From positions 1 through 45,453 of the IMG/VR virus record IMGVR_UViG_3300003321_000606: 45,453 nucleotides of DNA. One strand, 5' to 3'. This stretch comes from a virus. Positions 30,830 through 39,271 of this stretch are shown in pieces (the stretch's first letter is position 1; every line of letters begins with the position of its first letter). The position numbers and the translations under genes are program-made. The notes beneath the pieces were generated by a model. The model saw only the letters and a list, made by a program, of their open reading frames with translations. It was not told the DNA's origin and ran no database searches.

Positions 30830-32040
30830 GCGGCTTTATAAGCCATAGGTTCGTAACCAGTTCCACCTGACTCAGTGAACTTCTTCTGTAATAGCTGTGA
30901 CCGTTCCATAACATCTAAAATTCTGGCGATGTTATGGACCGGCACACGCTCTTGCAAGAAATGAACTATGCGATGCTCGGGCACCGGCTTTTTATCCTTC
31001 ATGTAAATTTGATATGTGAAGTGCCAGCATTCCTCGATCGCCCGGCCGTCGCCACCAGCTTTCATTGATTTGAAAACATCAGGCATAAACTTCTCAAGCT
31101 GAGCAAGCCAATCAAGCGCCTCAGCGAAATGGTCGATCGTTATAATCTTCTCGTCATCCGAAGCTATGCTCGCGATGGTGCAAAGCTTAAGTAAGTGGGC
31201 TGCGCGACGGGCGCAATAGGATACCAGCTTAGGATGGTCTGGGATCGGTGGACCACCAGCTTTGCTCCACTCATTGATCGCAAGCTTAGCTTCTTCTGTA
31301 ACTGTCATTTCCCCGAAGAGCTTATACATCTCTTTTAAATCGTGGATCAGGCTATTACGAAGTTGACTGTCCATATCGAAAATATTGAACAGGTCGGTAT
31401 AGACTAACTCATTGGAGAATACGATTAACATTCGGGACATAAATCCCTGTTCCCACGCGCCCTCAGGTAAGAGGTTTGTTAAATACATCGGCGTGGTCGC
31501 GCTGAACAAATTCAGCTGCGTGCGCGGAATATTAATGTTGATTTTATGTGTGCGACGAGTTTCAGCATAGCGACCGCAATCCCACAGATCGGTTAGCGAT
31601 GACATGAAATCTCCCTCCCATGACGGGAGGAAAACACCGAACTCATTCGGGACAATAGTTAGCGAGTTGAAACTGACAACGGCGGGACTGTCCATTGGAC
31701 GGACGATCCGGCGTTCGGCATCAGCAAGATTGTCAATCAATGAAGCTTTAGTTACACTCGTAGGCGCAATAAAGAATGGAGTCTCTGGCGTGCGAACTTC
31801 ATTCAGCAAATCATAAACCGTTCCGGTGCATAGAGATTTCCCAATACCGGCCCCGCCTACCAGCAAAATATACTGGTTAGGATAAAGCCTGCCTTTAGCT
31901 GTGGTTAGCCAAACCTTCCGTTCGCATATCGCTCCAACAGTAAAGATCGCGGCCCACAATCTGTAAAGCCTCGGTGATCCTTTACCTTCAGTATATGCAA
32001 GAAAGCTGTCAATCCAGTTTTTAAGCTGCCTTGGCACCAA
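30826..32040 (-). CDS. P-loop ATPase, primase/helicase-like (DUF3987-type)
   Basis: The protein is about 404 residues. The start is TTG 32040 or GTG 32037, overlapping the polymerase end. Walker A GGAGIGKS lies at residues 62-69. Later segments (NEFGVFLPSWEGDFMSSLTD, LFSATTPMYLTNLLPEG) fit replicative helicase-type ATPases often found beside phage DNA polymerases. It probably drives fork unwinding. No primase catalytic motifs are visible. It is the last gene of the leftward block. Confidence 0.7.
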   Translation of the reverse strand: MVPRQLKNWIDSFLAYTEGKGSPRLYRLWAAIFTVGAICERKVWLTTAKGRLYPNQYILLVGGAGIGKSLCTGTVYDLLNEVRTPETPFFIAPTSVTKASLIDNLADAERRIVRPMDSPAVVSFNSLTIVPNEFGVFLPSWEGDFMSSLTDLWDCGRYAETRRTHKININIPRTQLNLFSATTPMYLTNLLPEGAWEQGFMSRMLIVFSNELVYTDLFNIFDMDSQLRNSLIHDLKEMYKLFGEMTVTEEAKLAINEWSKAGGPPIPDHPKLVSYCARRAAHLLKLCTIASIASDDEKIITIDHFAEALDWLAQLEKFMPDVFKSMKAGGDGRAIEECWHFTYQIYMKDKKPVPEHRIVHFLQERVPVHNIARILDVMERSQLLQKKFTESGGTGYEPMAYKAA

Positions 32041-33565
32041 GAACCCCCGCCAAACTCAGCTTGAACTGACGTTCTTCTCGTTGGCGGGAGTCACTACCAT
32101 TCCATTTCTTAAGTCCATCAGGATTATCCTCGCTATAGTTTCCCCAGTTCCATCCGGTTTTTGCTTCGGTTGGAACTGAGAACTTACGTCCCTTGTCGAG
32201 TTCTAAATGAGTTGTAAGTGTTTCAAGAGCCCAAGGAATTATTTCATCTTCAAGTTCTTCTGGATATTGAAAGAGAATGGAGTCATGGACTTGCATTAGC
32301 AATTGCACACGATTACCTCGCCATAGATTTAAAATACCAAGATTGATTTCATCAGCTGTCATAGATTGCGGTGCGAATGCGACGGCCTCGCGTTGGGTAT
32401 CTTTGTCTTTGGGTCTGCCAAAGAAAAATCGGCGTCGGCCGAGGGGAGTTGTGATTTGGTTGAAATGCTCTAGTTGGTAGATCGTCGACTGCTGCCAAGC
32501 TACAATGCAAGGAAATGCGTTGAAGTAATTTTCCTGAAACTCGCGAATAGATTGAATTGGAAACTTTGTGTGCTTGTGTGCGGTTTGAGGTGTAACTAGA
32601 TAGTTGGTTGCATGACCGAGTTTCTTGCACATAAACCTGTAATCGAAATGGCGGTAGCATAACTGCTCAGCAATTTCACGGTCCGGCGCGGTGCCCCAAG
32701 GCAAATGATGGAGCGTCATTTTGGCTACTGCAGTGTGGAGATCTCCGCTTTCACAGGCGTCAAGATAAGCACCTGCTGTTCGCTCATTCCAATCAGAATT
32801 ATTGCAAAGGAGGTTCCAGCATAAGGCTCCAACATTACGGCTGTCTCCTTGTTCGAGATCGAGATTTCCGAACTTGTATCCTGGATCGGCGACGAACACA
32901 GACCTAAGAGACTCTGTGACATTCTGAAGATTAGTTCCAGTTCCGAAGTCGGTAACGCTTGAAGCAAATCTTCCGGTGACAGTCCCTGCAATCTTAAGAT
33001 CACTTCTCATTCTCCCATCTGGATCAACTTCGGTTTCCAGAAAGCCAATAGATTTACCCAAGTCGCGCAGAAGTAAAAGGTGGTTGATGATAGGCTCGGC
33101 TATGAAGTAAATGCCCTGAAGTTTTTCAAGCGCATCACGATCAACTGACGGGCCGAACGTTCCATCAGTCTTACGTTTTTTAACTGGTGGTAAACCCATT
33201 ACGCGGTAAAGCAGGTTCATAACCTGAGCCGGCGATCGCCAGTTAATCGCTGGAACACCTACACCATCAATAACCAGTTTATTGAATTGTTCCTCAAGCT
33301 GAGCAAGTTTAACTCGCATCTCGGAAATAACCTGGCGCTTGCGATTTTGGTTTACGAGAATACCACGCAAACACATTTCAGCCACCGGAGCTTGAAGTGC
33401 TTTGCTAAACTCGTAAGTCGAAAGCCCGACGTTATCAACCATTGAAATAACATTGCTGAAAATTTCAGTGGTTAAGCAACAGTCAAGTCCATTGTAAATC
33501 CAATGGTTTTCATCTCTGTTGAAAGATGAAAAATCAGCTGTCTGTGTGTTGATTATCTTTGCCAC
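32021..33565 (-). CDS. Family A DNA polymerase, polymerase part with exonuclease motif III only
   Basis: The 514-residue protein starts at GTG 33565 after GAGGATTTCA. Motif A is DLEQGDSR (D236), motif B RFMCKKLGHATNY (residues 310-322), and motif C VHDS (H428, D429), where most relatives have HDE. The N-terminus holds WIYNGLDC: Y24-x3-D28 is exonuclease motif III. Motifs I and II are absent here but present in the UDG-exonuclease protein at 34294-35313. The polymerase thus seems split inside its proofreading domain. It overlaps the upstream gene by 32 bases. Confidence 0.88.
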   Translation of the reverse strand: MAKIINTQTADFSSFNRDENHWIYNGLDCCLTTEIFSNVISMVDNVGLSTYEFSKALQAPVAEMCLRGILVNQNRKRQVISEMRVKLAQLEEQFNKLVIDGVGVPAINWRSPAQVMNLLYRVMGLPPVKKRKTDGTFGPSVDRDALEKLQGIYFIAEPIINHLLLLRDLGKSIGFLETEVDPDGRMRSDLKIAGTVTGRFASSVTDFGTGTNLQNVTESLRSVFVADPGYKFGNLDLEQGDSRNVGALCWNLLCNNSDWNERTAGAYLDACESGDLHTAVAKMTLHHLPWGTAPDREIAEQLCYRHFDYRFMCKKLGHATNYLVTPQTAHKHTKFPIQSIREFQENYFNAFPCIVAWQQSTIYQLEHFNQITTPLGRRRFFFGRPKDKDTQREAVAFAPQSMTADEINLGILNLWRGNRVQLLMQVHDSILFQYPEELEDEIIPWALETLTTHLELDKGRKFSVPTEAKTGWNWGNYSEDNPDGLKKWNGSDSRQREERQFKLSLAGVLGAKAA

Positions 33566-33899
33566 TGAAATCCTCTATTGTTATATATTCGATTGGGATA
33601 TTTCTACTAGTGGCAAATTTTATTTCAGCCTGAACACCTTTGCTTTCTTTCCATCCAGGAAGTTGCAAGACATATAGTTTACTGCTTTTGCGCAAAAATA
33701 CAAGGCAATACCTCAGCCAATAATCGGCATCGTTTGGCAGCCGGTGTCCCTTTGCCATGAAGTGACAGTGAGTTATTGGCGAGAAGATAATCTCCCCGCG
33801 ACGGATAAGCTCAGCACAAACGAACGTGGCTTGGTCATGGCGGTGTTCGCGGACGCGGGGATCGGGGTGAGAATAGGGAGCAGCAAGATATTTAATCAT
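33534..33899 (-). CDS. DUF1937 nucleoside 2-deoxyribosyltransferase-like protein, 121 aa
   Basis: The family pattern is clear: YLAAPYSHPDPRVREHR at the start, then GEIIFSPITHCHFMAKGHRL, LPGWKESKGVQAEIKFA. DUF1937 relatives share the nucleoside 2-deoxyribosyltransferase fold and may handle nucleotides or nucleotide-like signals. The gene lies between the two parts of the split polymerase and overlaps both neighbours, so it is co-translated with the replication genes. Confidence 0.82.
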   Translation of the reverse strand: MIKYLAAPYSHPDPRVREHRHDQATFVCAELIRRGEIIFSPITHCHFMAKGHRLPNDADYWLRYCLVFLRKSSKLYVLQLPGWKESKGVQAEIKFATSRNIPIEYITIEDFSGKDNQHTDS

Positions 33900-34143
33900 G
33901 GCGGAGCTTCCATAACGCTCGGAAGTTAAGAATAATTATACAGCTTTCCATAATCCAAAGTGAAGGAAGCTTAGCTGCATAACCGAACTGCGTGAACAGT
34001 CCAACGATCAGGAACATTATGGCTCCGAAAGTGCTGAACCAATATGCAGCTGCGGTGCGGCCAGTGCCGATCATCCAGTAGAATAGCATAAGTCCTGCGA
34101 AGCCGAGCCAGCCAAGATAATTGAGAATTGGTAGCTCAGTCAT
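33892..34143 (-). CDS. Membrane protein, three predicted TM segments, 83 aa
   Basis: It begins MTELPILNYLGWLGFAG, with three hydrophobic stretches (WLGFAGLMLFYWMI; YWFSTFGAIMFLIVGLF; LPSLWIMESCIIILNF). This resembles the small 'LNYLGWIGA' membrane family (CBU_0592-like, from memory). It is one of three small genes in the gap of the split polymerase. No function is known. Confidence 0.75.
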   Translation of the reverse strand: MTELPILNYLGWLGFAGLMLFYWMIGTGRTAAAYWFSTFGAIMFLIVGLFTQFGYAAKLPSLWIMESCIIILNFRALWKLRHD

Positions 34144-34301
34144 ACCTCCGAGTCCTTAAAGAAAGTTATCTTATCAGATATTTGAGCTACGATACCCCTA
34201 CCGTCCTTCTCATAGAAAATAATCTGATTACCCTTATGAATAGCTTTTTCGGCCTCGATAAATCTAGTTCCTTCTGGTAGCTCTATTCTAAACTTAGTCA
34301 T
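34140..34301 (-). CDS. Small hypothetical protein, 53 aa
   Basis: The ATG at 34301 overlaps the end of the UDG-exonuclease gene by eight bases, and the TGA overlaps the next ATG. It begins MTKFRIELPEGTRFIEA and forms what looks like a small beta domain (GNQIIFYEKDGRGIVAQI). It is the first of the three genes between the two polymerase parts. No function recognised. Confidence 0.65.
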   Translation of the reverse strand: MTKFRIELPEGTRFIEAEKAIHKGNQIIFYEKDGRGIVAQISDKITFFKDSEV

Positions 34302-35313
34302 GCTTCATTCCCTTTCTCATGAATTTCCAACTGGCCTCGTCAGTATAGATTGAAGCTAGAAAGCCCAATCCTTTTTCCATTTCTGGCTGCCAGGCGTGAT
34401 GTAAGAGCATGGTATCTTCCTGCGCGAGTGGCACTGGGATTTTATAACTTCGCCAGAGGAATTGAATATCATACATTCCATTCTGGAAGATCGTAGGCTT
34501 TTCAGCTAACCAACGTCTGACGAAAGACCAAGCGATAAGCTCTTCATCAATTGTCGGCCAGTAGTTTTTGTTGGGTCGGAGTTCGCTGATGAATGGAATA
34601 ACAATGCACGAGCTAGGGTGTGGTGCGAACCCGATGCAAGTAATCTGGTTCTGCCAAGTCTCGATATCGGCTGCGAGGGAGGTCGCGGGTCGGATAAACT
34701 CTTGCTCATAAGTATCTAAATCCTCAAGAGTTGGGTAGGTCCATATCTCGCGGAACGGGCGAGTGAAAATCGGAGACTCGCTTTCGCGTTTGGCTTTGTC
34801 CAGATCTGCAACGCCAACGGGCCGGTTCGCCCATTCTCGAGCGATAGCGGCGGGGTGATAGGTTGGAAGCACCTTGTAAGCGCGACCGCATTTGGCCGCC
34901 ACGGAATGGCTTGTAAGCGCCACCGCGCCCCGTATGGCCTTGATACCGGTGGAGTGAAGCAACGCCCATGCGGCGGTCGCCCCAAGCGCCACAATCACGT
35001 TAGGATCAACGTCGCGGATTTCAGCATACAAACGTTCGAGCTCGCCAGCATATTTCGCGAGAACATACTTACCCTTCTGTAAGGTAGGCAAACCTGGAAT
35101 GCCCTCGGTCTTTGTTCCGCACAGATTTTTAATATCATTGGAGGGTTTAGGACGGAGATTGAATACATTGGTTATGTAACAATCCTCTCGCGTGAGGCCA
35201 ACCTGTGACAGCATACCATCAAGTATCCAGCCTGATGTACCGACAAATGGAGCACAAGCCTCTTCTTCTTTCTCGCCCCATGCCTCGCCAACAAGCATTA
35301 TTTTTTTACGCAT
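34294..35313 (-). CDS. Uracil-DNA glycosylase fused to 3'-5' exonuclease motifs I-II
   Basis: The protein is 339 residues; the start at ATG 35313 (MRKKIMLVGEAW) overlaps the upstream end by 16 bases. Residues 9-30 (GEAWGEKEEEACAPFVG) and HP at about 153 (PTYHPAAIA) mark a family 4-like UDG. From about 210, LAADIETW (D216, E218) is exonuclease motif I and NGMYD (N278, D282) motif II. The protein stops after the LGFLASIYTDEASWK region, before motif III. The missing part is at the start of the polymerase protein. UDG-polymerase fusions are known in phages; a break at this point is unusual. Confidence 0.82.
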   Translation of the reverse strand: MRKKIMLVGEAWGEKEEEACAPFVGTSGWILDGMLSQVGLTREDCYITNVFNLRPKPSNDIKNLCGTKTEGIPGLPTLQKGKYVLAKYAGELERLYAEIRDVDPNVIVALGATAAWALLHSTGIKAIRGAVALTSHSVAAKCGRAYKVLPTYHPAAIAREWANRPVGVADLDKAKRESESPIFTRPFREIWTYPTLEDLDTYEQEFIRPATSLAADIETWQNQITCIGFAPHPSSCIVIPFISELRPNKNYWPTIDEELIAWSFVRRWLAEKPTIFQNGMYDIQFLWRSYKIPVPLAQEDTMLLHHAWQPEMEKGLGFLASIYTDEASWKFMRKGMKHD

Positions 35314-35537
35314 GAAACTAGTCCATTGACTATCAAATCGTTTTGAGCTGCGGTTACAGTAGCTACAAGTCGCGGCCACATATATTCAGCATTCTCTTTC
35401 CAAACAACTCCGTGCCAAGTTGTTCGTTCATCATCAGCCCAGCAAATAACAAGACCCTCGATTTTTCCAGCTAAAGCTCTCTCGCGAATATCGTCGATAG
35501 CCTCAAGAATTTGTCCACTTCCATAGAGGATTTTCAC
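35298..35537 (-). CDS. Hypothetical protein, 79 aa
   Basis: The GTG at 35537 overlaps the methyltransferase stop (GTGA). It begins MKILYGSGQILEAIDDIRE and contains KIEGLVICWADDERTTWHGVVW. It looks like a small alpha/beta domain of the kind seen beside phage replication genes. No function recognised. Confidence 0.65.
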   Translation of the reverse strand: MKILYGSGQILEAIDDIRERALAGKIEGLVICWADDERTTWHGVVWKENAEYMWPRLVATVTAAQNDLIVNGLVSCVKK

Positions 35538-36808
35538 TTCCAGTTCCTTATAGCGTCTTCGTAAAACTCTTTAGATAACTCAAGTCCACGAACAGTATTT
35601 GCGTTTAACTCTAATGCTACTTTGAGTGCGTTACCGCTGCCACAAGTAGGATCAAGAACAAGAGAATACTCGTCACACACCATAGACATAAAATGGCGAA
35701 GAACAGGTAAAGGTTTTTCACTGATGTGAATGGCATCAGCGCGTGTTCCAGGATAAGCAAAAGAATTACTCTTTGCGCCCACTTGGGTGAGCTTGCGATC
35801 GCCCTTAGCACAGAAAAATGCTGTTTCATAAGTTCTCCTTGGACTTCGCTGCGGGTCAGGCGCAACCCCGGCGTTATCGCTCTTATGCCAGATCAATGGA
35901 AATGGGTTAACCTGCCAACCAATTCCATCCAAAAAACTTCTCGTAGTTTCGTAGTAATCCATCGAGAACCAAAAGATCATATGAGCGCTGTCAGCTACGA
36001 CGTTATCCATCGCGAGCCCAAGTCGATTAAGTAGGCTGTAATAAGTATCAGCACTATCCTCATAATGATCCCTAATGGCTGAGTTCTGTCGAGGGGCATC
36101 AGCAACATTGATGCCGTAAGGAAAATCGCAATGCAGGCAATTAAAACGAGGTCCATCATAACTCTCCTGCCACTTGTGAAAATCCGCGTTTAGGATTGGA
36201 ACAACTGGGACAGGCGGTGCGGTTGGTTGCTCAATGCCAAGAGCAGAGGACAGCACGCTTTCCGCTCCAATCAAAGCACTGGCTTTCTTACGTTCAGAAT
36301 TGCGCTCAACAATATTTCGAGCTACAGAGAATTTATCGGCGGTAGCCACACGCTCGTTACCGGATAGAATTTCTTGTGCAACTGCGATATTGCGCGAGAT
36401 CATATTCTGATCAAGGCCGATCGCTGTCGCCGTTTTCTCTTGTGACCAATCTGGCTCGTGCTCGGATTTGAGTTTATGGAACCGAGCGATCGCCAAGCAC
36501 TGATCCTGCCACGGCAAGTCCACTCGCTTGATATTCTCCTCAAGCTCAATTGATTGTAGCTCGTAATCCGAAAGTTCGTTAGTGAACTGAACAGGGATAG
36601 AAGTCCAGCCGAGAGTGCGACAAGCCGATAACCGCCGCTCACCCGCAACGAGAACACCCTCTGGCGTAATCACGATTGGATTAATGAGCCCGATCCGATG
36701 GATGGACTCTGCAAGATCGTCGATGTTATTTAGCTCTCGTCGCTGACGTTCGGTGCGCTCAACAACAATAGAGGAAATTGGAAAAGGTTTGAACTTACCG
36801 CTCGTCAT
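35534..36808 (-). CDS. ParB-like domain fused to N6-adenine DNA methyltransferase
   Basis: The protein is 424 residues. The N-terminal ParB/sulfiredoxin-like domain (residues about 8-150) has GVLVAGERRLSACRTLG at 51-67 and a helix-turn-helix-like part (TATAIGLDQNMISRNIAVAQ). The C-terminal methyltransferase has motif IV CDFPYG (227-232) before motif I DPTCGSG (386-392), the beta-class order also seen in CcrM. It probably methylates adenine in phage DNA to protect or time it. The target is unknown; GANTC is a candidate, given the repeats in this genome. Confidence 0.88.
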   Translation of the reverse strand: MTSGKFKPFPISSIVVERTERQRRELNNIDDLAESIHRIGLINPIVITPEGVLVAGERRLSACRTLGWTSIPVQFTNELSDYELQSIELEENIKRVDLPWQDQCLAIARFHKLKSEHEPDWSQEKTATAIGLDQNMISRNIAVAQEILSGNERVATADKFSVARNIVERNSERKKASALIGAESVLSSALGIEQPTAPPVPVVPILNADFHKWQESYDGPRFNCLHCDFPYGINVADAPRQNSAIRDHYEDSADTYYSLLNRLGLAMDNVVADSAHMIFWFSMDYYETTRSFLDGIGWQVNPFPLIWHKSDNAGVAPDPQRSPRRTYETAFFCAKGDRKLTQVGAKSNSFAYPGTRADAIHISEKPLPVLRHFMSMVCDEYSLVLDPTCGSGNALKVALELNANTVRGLELSKEFYEDAIRNWK

Positions 36809-37152
36809 GGCATCCTTCCTATAGTGAAACTATCATCAGGCTGAACAATACATATCAATCCGAACCTATAAACGATTATCTTCTCGCTACGCAGCCACGC
36901 CATCGCAGCAGGGATTTGCGTTCCGATGTTTGGATGGTAGAGATAATCGTCTGGAAGAAGTTCCCACCCTCCGCCGATCGCACTTGGCCCCCAGACCTGC
37001 CACTTAGGACAATTCTTATCCAGCTGTAAGTAGATAGGATCGAGAGATTTTGGCGTTATAAATTCGGCGACCCGCGCCTCGGCAAGAACTTCAAGCGCCT
37101 CAGGAAGAGCGCTGTTCAAGTGCCAATCGAGGATTGGATCGGAGTCTTTCAT
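36805..37152 (-). CDS. Hypothetical protein, 115 aa
   Basis: The ATG at 37152 overlaps the upstream stop. The sequence has LPEALEVLAEARVAEFITPK and NCPKWQVWGPSAIGGGWELLP. It is soluble and acidic, with no motif I can name. It is coupled to the methyltransferase gene by ATGA. Confidence 0.65.
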   Translation of the reverse strand: MKDSDPILDWHLNSALPEALEVLAEARVAEFITPKSLDPIYLQLDKNCPKWQVWGPSAIGGGWELLPDDYLYHPNIGTQIPAAMAWLRSEKIIVYRFGLICIVQPDDSFTIGRMP

Positions 37153-37331
37153 ACTGCTAGAACATCTTCCTGCCGAACCGGAAGCATGTTACGTCCAGCC
37201 TCGCTCTTGTGCTTCTTGCACATAAGAATTGCTGCATCACGATCAAACAGCATTGCATCGTTAACGTCAGTAGAATAGGTAGAAGATTTTGTAAACCAGC
37301 CTTGAGCTTTCGGCGAATAGAGAAGATACAT
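37149..37331 (-). CDS. Small hypothetical protein, 60 aa
   Basis: It begins MYLLYSPKAQGWFTKSSTYS and contains FDRDAAILMCKKHK. It resembles short phage proteins with a '..A......H......P' end. Function unknown. The ribosome binding site is GGAGT. It follows the lipoprotein gene by five bases. Confidence 0.65.
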   Translation of the reverse strand: MYLLYSPKAQGWFTKSSTYSTDVNDAMLFDRDAAILMCKKHKSEAGRNMLPVRQEDVLAV

Positions 37332-37336
37332 AATTT

Positions 37337-37951
37337 TTACTCCACTGTGAATGACTCGACTACAAATTTAGCCGGGCCGTTTACATAAACTCCATGACCA
37401 AAACCATCACCTCCTCCAAACGTAAAACCGATACGTGAGGAATTTGCTACCGCGTCAGCAAAACCAGAGGGGTTGGTCAGTGAACTGGAGGTTTCAACTG
37501 CTGTCCATTTATCTGAAAGCGTGTAAGAAATTTCATGCTCACCTATAACAATTGGTGAGGGAGCAACTGGCGTAGCCCACCAACGATAAGCCTCATATTT
37601 TCCACGGCCGGACCAGTCATCGCCAGCCCGTTGAAAATAAAGCACTGGCCCAATTGAGGGTGCCATTGGAGCTTTGGTTGGCATGAACTTAACATTTGGC
37701 TCAGCCTCAATTCGATAGCGAAGAATAATTCTTGACTTTCCTTTTAGCGAGCCTGGGCGAGTTACATAATGAACTCCTGGCGCTGTCAATGGAAAGGAGA
37801 ATGAACCTGAAGGATCAACTGAAATAGGTGAGGAATAATTTTTTCCAGAAATAATTGGTCCGGCTTGCCACTGAGAATTTGAAATTGAAGTTGGATGATT
37901 ACTGCTACCACAAGCTGATAACAGTAACATGGTCAGGCTGAATTTTCTCAT
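37337..37951 (-). CDS. Lipoprotein, 204 aa, within the replication block
   Basis: MRKFSLTMLLLSACGSSN is a lipoprotein signal peptide with lipobox LSAC. The mature part is beta-rich (RIILRYRIEAEPNVKFMP, VIGEHEISYTLSDKW), ending GFTFGGGDGFGHGVYVNGPA, and looks like a lectin/jellyroll-type domain. An early-expressed surface lipoprotein among DNA-replication genes is typical of accessory 'moron' genes such as superinfection-exclusion proteins; that role is inferred. Confidence 0.7.
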   Translation of the reverse strand: MRKFSLTMLLLSACGSSNHPTSISNSQWQAGPIISGKNYSSPISVDPSGSFSFPLTAPGVHYVTRPGSLKGKSRIILRYRIEAEPNVKFMPTKAPMAPSIGPVLYFQRAGDDWSGRGKYEAYRWWATPVAPSPIVIGEHEISYTLSDKWTAVETSSSLTNPSGFADAVANSSRIGFTFGGGDGFGHGVYVNGPAKFVVESFTVE

Positions 37952-38038
37952 GAAAAATTCCTAAAAAATGAGCAGACTTTTTCTAGCCCTCCGGTCTGCC
38001 AGCGGAGTTTGCGCGGAAGGTGAAACACTCACCCCGTG
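37952..38038 (-). terminator. Possible weak terminator between the SSB-like and lipoprotein genes
   Basis: On the minus strand GCAGAC and GTCTGC enclose a 16-base loop and are followed by TCATTTTTT. The stem is short and the loop large, so it would be inefficient. A short transcription pause before the lipoprotein gene is conceivable. Confidence 0.25.
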
Positions 38039-38497
38039 CTAGTCGAGTGGAGCGGTCCTCGCGATATTCGCGTAGAAAATCTCCGGATCGTTCTTGTCCT
38101 GCTGCCAAGCAATAGAACCAAGAAATTGCTGGTTCACTGACTTGTTCATGGCCTGAGCAAGCGTGTCGCTTTCGTCAGCGCACTTGACATGCTTCTCGAA
38201 GAAGGTGCGAGCGCGAAAGAGGGACTTCTCGAACTCGGCCTCGTCCTCTTTGTTGAACATGAACTTGATCGAGTTCGTGATGTTCTCAACCTGGCCAGCA
38301 TAGTCCGACATATCCACATCGTCCATAGCCTCAAGAGCACGAACTGGGATAGTCAGAATGTCCCACTTACCGTCGTTACTTTCAGTTGCAGCTGGAAGCT
38401 TTGTAATTGAAAAGCGATAAGTTCCTACAGGAGGTAGAGGTGGACGTTCAATGTCGGCAATTTTCTTGTTTGCAGCATCAGCAAAGTTAACAGTCAT
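38039..38497 (-). CDS. Probable single-stranded DNA-binding protein, 152 aa
   Basis: The ATG at 38497 follows AAAGGATAATG. The protein starts VNFADAANKKIADIERPPLPPVGTY and includes a beta-strand-rich middle (YRFSITKLPA) and an acidic end, a plan common to phage proteins next to Sak4-type ATPases. The context (recombinase ATPase and Cas4-like nuclease) suggests ssDNA binding. No direct motif proves it. Confidence 0.5.
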   Translation of the reverse strand: MTVNFADAANKKIADIERPPLPPVGTYRFSITKLPAATESNDGKWDILTIPVRALEAMDDVDMSDYAGQVENITNSIKFMFNKEDEAEFEKSLFRARTFFEKHVKCADESDTLAQAMNKSVNQQFLGSIAWQQDKNDPEIFYANIARTAPLD

Positions 38498-38503
38498 TGT
38501 GCA

Positions 38504-39271
38504 TTATCCTTTATTCTTCAGAAGTTTGAAGATAGAAGCCAAACCACTCTCTAGCGGATACTCCGCCTCGGCCTCAGGGTTCGGAATTTTGAGGTCGATT
38601 ATACCAGTTGGAAGTGTTTTAATCCTCCGCTTGGTATTCTTTCCTGCGCCGATGGACTCGGCCAGTAGCATGGTGTTGAAATAACGAGGAATAACTGGAC
38701 CAAGGGCGGTGCCGATAGCATTAGCATGGCCCTTTGTAATCCCCTCAGTTATTTCTTTGTAGTTAACGTGCGAGATGATGATGACATTCATCTTGAAATT
38801 CTCGCCGGTAAGCAGCGCGATTGTGGACTCAACCGCCTGTTGTGCGGCGAAGAAAATTTGGCGTTTGTCTTTAGCTCCAGGGTTCATGCCGTTGGCCCAA
38901 GCATATGCAGCTCGGCCATAAGCAGATAGGCTGTCGAGGACAAAGATGGTGTTATCGTCCTCGATCTCCGACCACTCTGTCAGCTTAGCAAGCGCATCAG
39001 TAAATGCTTTAGGCTGGCCTTTAATAATCGGCCCGGCAGAAGATGAACGATATTGGTCGCGGTAGGTTTCATACTCGACGCGAGATAGATCAGCTTGAGC
39101 TAGACGCGCGTAGGTTTTTAATGTTTCAAGTCCATTGTCCATGTCAAGGATTTTGAAGCTGTAGCCGTCCTGTAAAAGGGAGACTAGCGATCCGGTTTTG
39201 CCAGTGGAGCTGTCGCCAATATAGATTAGTTTGGTGAAGCTGTCGGATTGATGGTTATCGAGGGTTGGCAT
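38504..39271 (-). CDS. Sak4-like RecA-fold ATPase
   Basis: The protein is 255 residues. Walker A is GDSSTGKT (19-26), Walker B IFVLDSLS (D113), and the region VIIISHVNYKE fits motif H/L2-type positions. Sak4 proteins are short RecA-like recombinases or mediators that work with ssDNA-binding proteins in phage recombination. The start overlaps the previous stop (TGATG). The neighbouring SSB-like and nuclease genes support the role. Confidence 0.82.
   Translation of the reverse strand: MPTLDNHQSDSFTKLIYIGDSSTGKTGSLVSLLQDGYSFKILDMDNGLETLKTYARLAQADLSRVEYETYRDQYRSSSAGPIIKGQPKAFTDALAKLTEWSEIEDDNTIFVLDSLSAYGRAAYAWANGMNPGAKDKRQIFFAAQQAVESTIALLTGENFKMNVIIISHVNYKEITEGITKGHANAIGTALGPVIPRYFNTMLLAESIGAGKNTKRRIKTLPTGIIDLKIPNPEAEAEYPLESGLASIFKLLKNKG

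Noticed and set aside
33566-34293. Intron or intein explaining the split polymerase
   Set aside because: The gap holds three overlapping protein genes with normal starts and stops; no homing endonuclease, intein splice motifs or intron core was recognised.
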